DNA from: Piliocolobus tephrosceles
Taxonomy: Eukaryota > Chordata > Mammalia > Primates > Cercopithecidae
Direction of reading: 5' to 3'
NCBI RefSeq assembly: GCF_002776525.5
Contig: NC_045447.1
Location: forward strand, 24,898,909 to 24,962,908
DNA: 64,000 nt
The notes beneath the pieces were generated by a model. It made no database searches, was not told the DNA's origin, and saw only the letters and a program-made list of their open reading frames with translations. The position numbers and the translations under genes were made by a program. Below are positions 57,450 through 64,000 of this stretch, one piece after another; position 1 is the first letter of the stretch, and each line of letters starts with the position of its first letter.

Positions 57450-57625
57450 CATAGCTGCTATTATGAAGAGCCTACTCTGCCTCAGACACTTGATATCAGG
57501 CAATCCTCCCAACAACCCAACATGTATAGGTGATAAGTTACCCCATCGTACAGATGAGAAAGCTGAGGCTCAGGGAGATTAAAGTAACCTGTCCGTATTT
57601 ATCCTGTTAGTAACTGACAGACCCT
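57450..57625 (-). repeat. MIR SINE
   Basis: Reverse MIR: cgtacagatgagaaagctga followed by ggctcagggagatta and gttagtaactgacag. Confidence 0.65.
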
Positions 57626-57859
57626 GTTGTGTCCAACTATAGAGCCAGTTGTGCCCAACTTTAAAGCCCAGTCTTTCTCTTATACCACATCCCTTTCTCT
57701 TTCTATCATACACAAGGGACTTCATTGGCTTGCCTGGAAGCCTGGAAGGCCCAGCAATCTGCCTTGAAGACCAGATATCCAGGAACTTTGTCTGGTACCC
57801 AGAAGACCAGCCTGGGTTTCTTCAGCAGCAGAGCCTGGGGGAGCATGAGATGTCCACGA

Positions 57860-57965
57860 AACTGGTCTCCAGAGTTCTAGCTCTGCTATTGACTTGCTGT
57901 GTGACTGTGACCTCATCAACCTCCCTCTCTGGCTGTGTCTCTGTCTCCCGCTCTGAACCTGGGGA
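57860..57965 (+). repeat. MIR fragment
   Basis: It contains gttctagctctgctattgac followed by ttgctgtgtgactgtgac. Confidence 0.55.
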
Positions 57966-58985
57966 TCTGGGCTCCAAGCTCCCAGAGGGCCATGCCCAAT
58001 CGAGTGCCTGCCATTCCTTGGCTGAAAGGAGATGCCTTGGTGCCCTCTGGTCAGAAGCCTTGCCAAGCAAGGGGTTTGGCATGCCATCTTTGCCTGCTCT
58101 GTTAGAGGGTGACTGTCTTATTCCAACAAGGAGCCACCCCTAGGGTGGCCCACTCCAAACCCCAGTGAGTCACTTGCAGAGTGAGGGGCAGGAGGGCGGG
58201 AGCTATTTCTGTGGCTCTTGGCATCCAGCTAAGCCCACGGGCCCACGAGCCCACGCTGGGCGGGAACTTCTGTCAACCACTGGCTCCTGTAAATCGCAGG
58301 GGTAGGACAAGGTGGGACTGTCGGCGGCCCCAGAGAGAAAGCTGAGCCTGTGTGCTCTGGGGAGGTGACCCGGGGGGACCCTGGGCTGCTGCTCGGGGGC
58401 GTTAATGAGCACTCCATCTGGTGCCATCCTCAACCACTAGCTGACGCTGACACAGCATTTCGACCTGGAGAGAGAGAGCATGTGTGTTCCAAGGCTAGCA
58501 AAGGCTCAGTTTTTCCGATCCGGAAAAATCCGTTCAAAGAAGGGAAAATTGAGGATGAGGAGCCGAAGATAGCCTGATTCGTGTTTCCTCAGTCTGTAAC
58601 TTTAATGGTTCATGGGAGACTATCTGTGTCAATGTGGAGCTGCGGAGACCCAAGCTCAAAGAAGTGTGGGCCCCAAGCCAGTGCCAGCATGGAAATGCAA
58701 CCTTTCCTCTCCCAGCCCAAGGCTCTGACCATCCTGCCATCCTGCCTCCCTCGGTCAGGGGCCAACTGTGCCCTTGGCCCCAGTGGAATGTGTACCCTGG
58801 AGTTCTTTGCCCCGATTTGTATTTAAGATCTTCCTTTCACTGAAACCACAGAATCAACACATATTTTTACTAGGAGGCATAGTAGGCAGGGCACCCAGAG
58901 CCCAGAGCCCTGCCTTAAGAGGATTTATTATCTTTTTCAGGAGATGGGAGAGAGCATAGATGTGAAACCATAAAAATGATCACTG
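57965..58985. other. Intergenic segment without a recognised gene
   Basis: L2-like text may lie near 58850-58970. The rest is unique-looking. No exon was recognised. Confidence 0.45.
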
Positions 58986-59215
58986 TGGCCAATGTGTACG
59001 TGGGACTTGATGTGCACCAGGTACAGCTCTGATCTAAGGGATGTCCATGTATTAACTCATTTAATCCTCACAACAACCTATAAAGCATTGTCAACCTCAT
59101 TTTGTAGATGAGGAAACTGAGGAACCTTAAGATTAAGTAACTTCCTCTTGATCACACAGCTACGAAGTTGCAGAGTTTGGTCTCAGCCTCCCAGGCAGCC
59201 TGATTCTTGAGTCTA
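58985..59215 (-). repeat. MIR SINE
   Basis: Reverse MIR: tattaactcatttaatcctc, ttttgtagatgaggaaactg and gatcacacagctacgaagtt. Confidence 0.7.
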
Positions 59216-59343
59216 CTCAACCAAAGAAGACACTCATATGGCAAATATTAATCCCTCTGTACAGGCACCATCCTCAGTATTGGGGACCCAGTGGTGGAAA
59301 GAATAGACCAGGGCTCTGTCCTCAAGGAACTTGTCATCCTTTT

Positions 59344-59720
59344 TTCACTCACTTATTCATCTACCTAGCCACCCATCCACCACCCATCCATCCATTCATC
59401 CATCCATCCATCCATCCACCCATCTACCCATCTATCCATCGTCCATTCATGTATTTTTCTGCCTATCCATCATCTAACCAGCTATCTATCTATGTATCCA
59501 CCCATCTATTCATCAACCTATCCATTATCCATCCACCATCCATCATCCATCCATCCATCAACCCATCCATCCATCATCTGTCTATCCAGTCAGCCAGCCA
59601 TCATCCATTCATCTATCCATCCACCCAGCCATTCATCATCCATCTCTCTATCCATCTACCCACCCATCATCTGACCAGCATCCATCCATCTACCCATCCG
59701 TCATCCATCCATCTGTGTCG
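59344..59720. repeat. CATC/TCCA-type tetranucleotide array
   Basis: About 375 bases of degenerate catccatccatc with tatc, acct and gtcc variants. It is the reverse-strand motif of the array in intron 2 but an independent locus. Confidence 0.93.
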
Positions 59721-59861
59721 ATTTTTATACGCTATGTCTCTCCCGTACTTGGCATAGTACCTGGACATAACAAGTCCTCGATCAATATTCACTAAAAGAA
59801 TGAAGGAATGAAGACAGACTTGGGCCCCACCCAAGACCACTGGATTCTTGTCCCTTGCCCT

Positions 59862-60008
59862 TTCCCAGTCACAGTGCCACAAGGTAGTAAATGCTGCCAT
59901 GACCACCTTATGGGATCCTTGGGAGGCTTTCATGGCAAGTAGGTGAATGCTTTACAAACTGTAAAGGGCTCTAGGGGCATAGTCAGCGTCAGGCTACTGA
60001 GCTGGTGT
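59862..60008 (+). repeat. 147-bp duplicated segment, copy 1
   Basis: Starts ttcccagtcacagtgccaca and ends tactgagctggtgt. It matches 63053-63199 at about 140 of 147 bases with no length change. The part with ctttacaaactgtaaaggg is MIR-like. Confidence 0.93.
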
Positions 60009-60109
60009 GCAGGCACTGAGACCTGCAGAGCTGTGTCTCTCTCCAGTCTGGCTGGTGAGACCTGTCAGACACTTCCCCTCGACCTGCCAAGAGGCCCAGA
60101 AAGGAAAGG

Positions 60110-60310
60110 AAATTGACATTTAATGAGCATCCATGACGTGCCAGGGACCTTCACATACTTTAACCCTCTCTTCTCTTTTCTTGTACACATCAAAGAAATG
60201 GAAGCCCAGAGAGGTCCACGATTTGCTCAAGGTCACACAGTCAGAGAATAGCAGAGCCCACATTTGAACCTCATTCTGTGAGCCCCAAAGCCTGTGCTCA
60301 TAGCCCTACC
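60110..60310 (-). repeat. MIR SINE
   Basis: Reverse MIR: gaagcccagagaggtccacg, caaggtcacacagtcagaga and cacatttgaacctcattctg. Confidence 0.65.
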
Positions 60311-60850
60311 TATGCTACACCACTTCTTAAAGGGGATGCTGCCAACTTTTCCCTAAGTCTCCACTGTTCAGGGTCATGCAGCAAGCTCCTGGCAGAGTCT
60401 TTTAAAACGCATTTCCGTTTAGTTTTTGCATTGATTGTTTCCTTTTTGTTTTATAGAACACCCCCCAGCCCAACCACCACCTTTTATTTGCAAAGAAAAG
60501 TCAATGTAAATACTCCCTCCCACACAGGTTAACCCTTGTCTGACAGAGGTGGATTCTGTGCAGCTCTCTGGGAGAGAGGATGAAAGGTCACCCGTGCTTT
60601 CCTGGGCTTCCTGCAGGGCCTATTTGACAGACCCTCGTGATAGTTCACACACACGTGTCTCTGCCGCCTAATGCCATGGGTGGCAGAAACCCCTGACTCT
60701 CAATTTACCAGCTTCTTATGACCCTCTGCACAGACCAGCCTTCTAGCGTCCAAGCGTAAAGGAGACAGTCGTCTTGGAGTCTCTACCCTTGCACTGTGGG
60801 CTGGGACAGAAAAAGAAATGCCCTCAGCCACTGTTCCTGGGCCACCCACC
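60310..60850. other. Intergenic segment without a recognised element
   Basis: Unique-looking sequence. Nothing recognised. Confidence 0.45.
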
Positions 60851-61030
60851 GAGGGCCTGGCATAGCGCTGGGCACTTCACCAACATCCTCTCACTGAGTC
60901 TTCTGGGAAGGAGGGCTTGGTCTCAATGACTCCATTTTACAAATGGTGAAGCTGAGGCTCAGAGAGGCAAAGTCACCTGTCCAAGACCACACAGCTGGCC
61001 AGGGTAAAACTGAGCATAAAACATGGCCCT
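60850..61030 (-). repeat. MIR SINE
   Basis: Reverse MIR: ttttacaaatggtgaagctg, aggctcagagaggcaaagtc and agaccacacagctggccagg. Confidence 0.65.
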
Positions 61031-61129
61031 TGCTTATAAGTTGCTTTAAGTCCAGGGCTAAAAGTAAGACACTGTACATGTGAAATGACAAGACAGCTCC
61101 TCAGGCCAGGCACTATCCTCAGTGCCGGA

Positions 61130-61240
61130 AACAATGACCCAACAAGAAACTGGTTGAAGCAAGTCCTAGTTCTGCTACACACTTGCTGAGTGACCTTGAA
61201 CTGGTCACTTTCCTTCTCTGGGTGGAACATCTCAGTCTTT
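61130..61240 (+). repeat. MIR fragment
   Basis: It contains tcctagttctgctacacact and gagtgaccttgaactggtca. Confidence 0.5.
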
Positions 61241-62250
61241 TATGCTCTTTCTTATGTAGCATCTGGTAAGAATGTACAAAGTAGGACTTCATGAGTGGGT
61301 GGGAGAAGATGGCTGAGGTTTGTGGAATAATACAGCATTATAGCTAAGAATTACTACAAAGCCCTCCTCCTACCATATAGAGACCCCCCACCACCAGCAC
61401 CCCAAGAGGCAAATTCTCAGGCAGAAGAGTTAAGGTAGACTGGGTTGGGGGACTGAGCCGAGGAGCTGCAAGCCCTTTGCCAGGCACCAAGGGGAGGAAG
61501 GGATGGCACGAGGCATTCCACACCGGTGGACAGGAATTCTCTCTGAGTCGGAACTCCAGTGGCTCCTCCCCAGCCCCTCTTCCCAGGCAGCCTTCACCCC
61601 AAGACCCAGCACCCCCAGTGCCCCTAGCCACAGCCCCCCACAGCAGAGGCTCCTCCTGGAGTTGGCTCCAGCAGGCCAGCCATTGAAGGCTCCACCTCAC
61701 CCCTTTAAATTCTATTTTTTCAAACCACATTCTTGAACTTGGCAGATAACGTGGCAGCCCGACAAGAGCCCTATTTACTCGGAGAGCCGTGAATGGGCCC
61801 TTTATAACAAGCTTCATTAATATTTCTACCTATTGGCCAGCTCTCCGTTTCCTCCCCCTATACAAACAGATTCTCCACACAGAAAGACTTTTCAAATGCT
61901 CTTGTTGACTTTCCCCAAACAGGGAGGGCAGCCGAGCCGGCAAGGGTGTGTGAGTGTGTGTAAGTGTGTGTGCAGGGGAGGGGGCGGCCGTGGGCTTGCG
62001 CCCGCCAGGCCTTATGCAGGAAGGAAAGAGGCCCGCTATTCATGGGCAGGGGCGGGCAGCTCGGGTGAGTCCAGGTATGCCATGCCTCACAAAGGCACAC
62101 TCAGCCCAGCCTGCCCAGTGAATTCCAGAGCCCTGGCCAGCGGAGGTAGACCTTCCCTTCTCAGCTCCTGCTGCCTGACCAGTGACCCCAGGCAAGTCCC
62201 TGACTTGCTCTAGGCTTCACGTCTTATTTTGTCAGTCGGGTCCCTACCTT
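61240..62250. other. Intergenic segment without a recognised element
   Basis: The sequence alternates GC-rich and AT-rich parts, with a short gtgtgtgagtgtgtgt run near 61945-61972. No exon was recognised. Confidence 0.45.
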
Positions 62251-62405
62251 GCTACTCAAAGTGTGGTCCATGCACCAGTGGTATCAGCATCCCCCGAGAG
62301 CTTACGAGAAACACAGAACCTCTGCCCAGATTTGCTGTCCCTGAATTTGCATCCTAGGAAGATTCCTGGGTGACATGTGTGCCCTATCAACTTTCAGAAG
62401 CATCT
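62250..62405 (-). mobile_element. MER5A-like DNA transposon remnant
   Basis: It contains tactcaaagtgtggtccatg and aatttgcatcctaggaag, with the general layout of MER5-type non-autonomous hAT elements. Confidence 0.55.
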
Positions 62406-63050
62406 GATCCACTCCACATGCCTCCTCCATCACCCCCCTGCCACCACCACTCTAGGGCCCAAAGGCCACAATGGACCTGACACATCATCCAGAAGGCGGC
62501 CGGCCACCAAGGCCGTTTTGCTCTCTGGTTCAACACCACAGGCCTGGCCCATGGTTGGGGCTCAGAAAATCAATGAATAAACAGAAAAGTATATTGTCCA
62601 AGTCCACAGCCTTGTGCTAATGACAGCAATTCTTCCTCTTCAGCATTTGAGAGCATTGTGAAGAGCTGCCTGTTCCATTGTTCTGAAGGTCGTAGAGCAT
62701 TGGAAGGGACTTTCTAATATTGCGGTGGATGGGGTGAGCTCCCTGTCTCTTGGAGATACGCAAACAGAGGTGGGAGGACCTGTGACGGGAAGTTGGAGGA
62801 GACACCATGCCCCATGTATAAAGAGCATGCCTTTGGGGCTGAGAAAAAAAATCACTGCAGGGAGTATGGTGTCCTCACTGAGCACACCCACGGGTGAAAT
62901 GGGGGCCTCTTTAGAGACAGACAGACCAGAGTTTCAATGTTGGTGATATCTTCTTTAACAATGAGGACATGGACGAGGTGGACGAGAGCCTTCACTTCCC
63001 TTCCATCTATTCACTCAATAAATGTTGATTCTATTTATTCAATAAATGTT
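62405..63050. other. Intergenic segment without a recognised element
   Basis: Unique-looking sequence apart from a short internal duplication of caataaatgttgattc at about 63017-63056. Confidence 0.45.
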
Positions 63051-63052
63051 GA

Positions 63053-63199
63053 TTCCCAGTCACAGCGCCATAAGGTAGTAAATGCTGCCGTGACCACCAT
63101 ATGGGATTCTTGGGAGGCTTTAATGGCAAGTAGGTGAATGCTTTACAAACTGTAAAGGGCCCTAGGGGCATAGTCAGCGTCAGGCTACTGAGCTGGTGT
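63053..63199 (+). repeat. 147-bp duplicated segment, copy 2
   Basis: Starts ttcccagtcacagcgccata and ends tactgagctggtgt. It is preceded by two copies of a caataaatgttgattc motif. Confidence 0.93.
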
Positions 63200-63295
63200 C
63201 AAGCCCTCTGATGGACCTTGGGGACCTGATAGTTCATAAAATAGACTATTTTTATGGGGAGACAGACAAATAAAAATCAATAAAAAATAAATATG

Positions 63296-63577
63296 GGCAG
63301 GGCGCGGTGGCTCATGCCTTGTAATCCCAGCACTTGAGAAGGCCAAGGACAGCAGATCACAAGGTCAAGAGATTGAGACCATCCTGGCCAACATGGTAAA
63401 ACCCCGTCTCTACTAAAAATACAAAAATCAGCTGGGCGTGGTGGCATGTGTCTGTAATCCCAGCTACTCAGGAGGCTGAGGTGGGAGAATCACTTGATCC
63501 TGGGAAGTGGAAGTTGCAGTGAGCTGAGATCACACTGCTGCACTCCAGCCTGGTGACAGAGCAAAACTCCATCTCAA

Positions 63578-63616
<39 letters not shown>

Positions 63617-63617
63617 G
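63296..63617 (+). mobile_element. Alu SINE with (AAAT)n tail
   Basis: Full-length Alu (ggcagggcgcggtggctcat) whose tail has become about ten aata/aaat repeats (63577-63617). Confidence 0.92.
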
Positions 63618-63639
63618 AACGCCTGGGAGAAAGCAGAGG

Positions 63640-63940
63640 AGGGTGACAGAGACAAGGTGTGTGCATGGGAGGTGGGGGAACCTATGAGTGAGGGGAGCCA
63701 GGGAAGATGCCACTGAAAGATGACCTTTCACATTCAGACCTGAAGACAAAGGAGCCAGTCACGTGAGAAGACAAAGGAAAGGCACCCCAGCATGGGGACA
63801 GCATGTGCAAAAGTCCTGAGTTAGGAAACGCTGGGTGCTTTGAAAGGGAGGCAGTGTGGTGATCACATTCACACACAAGTGGGAGAGGAACCCGTGGAAG
63901 GCGGGAATTTCCACCTTACAGAGCTGCAGAGGATGGATGG
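63640..63940 (+). repeat. L2-like LINE remnant
   Basis: It contains tcagacctgaagacaaagga and gcatgtgcaaaagtcctgag, a familiar L2 segment. Confidence 0.5.
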
Positions 63941-64000
63941 GACCCAATAGGTGCTCAGAGCAGGACGTGTTTGCTCTTCACTGACCCACAGGTCCTGATC

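Noticed and set aside
59449..59757. 102-codon frame rich in Ile, His, Pro and Ser
   Set aside because: It is a product of the CATC/TCCA tetranucleotide array.
60000..64000. Possible KIF12 exons at the right edge
   Set aside because: KIF12 is the expected upstream neighbour, but in human, as I recall, it lies over 50 kb from COL27A1. No kinesin motor motif is encoded here.

Overview
The window is primate genomic DNA, most likely from an Old World monkey. It carries 19 Alu-type copies, at least 30 MIR fossils, L2 remnants and MaLR-type LTRs. Three of the youngest Alus (9908-10211, 31593-31803, 37773-38019) have the variants I associate with cercopithecid AluY subfamilies, such as the core actagcNgggcgagg. 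The only protein-coding gene I can support is the 5' part of COL27A1 (collagen type XXVII alpha 1 chain), on the minus strand. The window therefore runs opposite to the gene.

Four coding exons can be placed to the base. Exon 1 (23857-23918) holds the start codon and an Ala-rich N-terminus. Exon 2 (17440-17510) holds the hydrophobic core of the signal peptide. Exon 3 (10763-12537, 1775 nt) encodes the whole laminin-G/TSPN-like domain, a long Pro/Thr/Ser/Lys-rich segment and the first Gly-X-Y triplets. Exon 4 (1833-1886, 54 nt) is a classic collagen exon of six Gly-X-Y triplets. They splice in frame (intron phases 2, 1 and 0) to 654 codons. The rest of the triple helix and the C-propeptide lie beyond the left edge.

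Exon 1 sits in a CpG island (about 23560-24455). Its leader contains three upstream ORFs, two of which overlap through an ATGA just before the true start. A CA/CG-rich tract (25040-25440) separates this island from a second one (about 25495-25815), which may be an alternative promoter. From about 25.9 kb to 64 kb the sequence is upstream intergenic DNA. I found only repeats there: Alus, MIR and L2 fossils, hAT-type DNA transposons, LTRs, microsatellites and low-complexity tracts. KIF12, the expected upstream neighbour in human, is not visible and should lie beyond the right edge.

The most noteworthy items are the upstream-ORF cluster, the paired CpG islands, a 147-bp duplication about 95 percent identical 3.2 kb apart (59862-60008 and 63053-63199), a young 47-bp tandem duplication (42322-42415), and a 1.2-kb GGAT-type array in intron 2 with a higher-order module. 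I found no convincing undescribed biological system. Most open reading frames here are chance products of GC-rich DNA, Alu or tandem repeats. Two runs of N (14819-14828 and 31804-32203) are assembly gaps.
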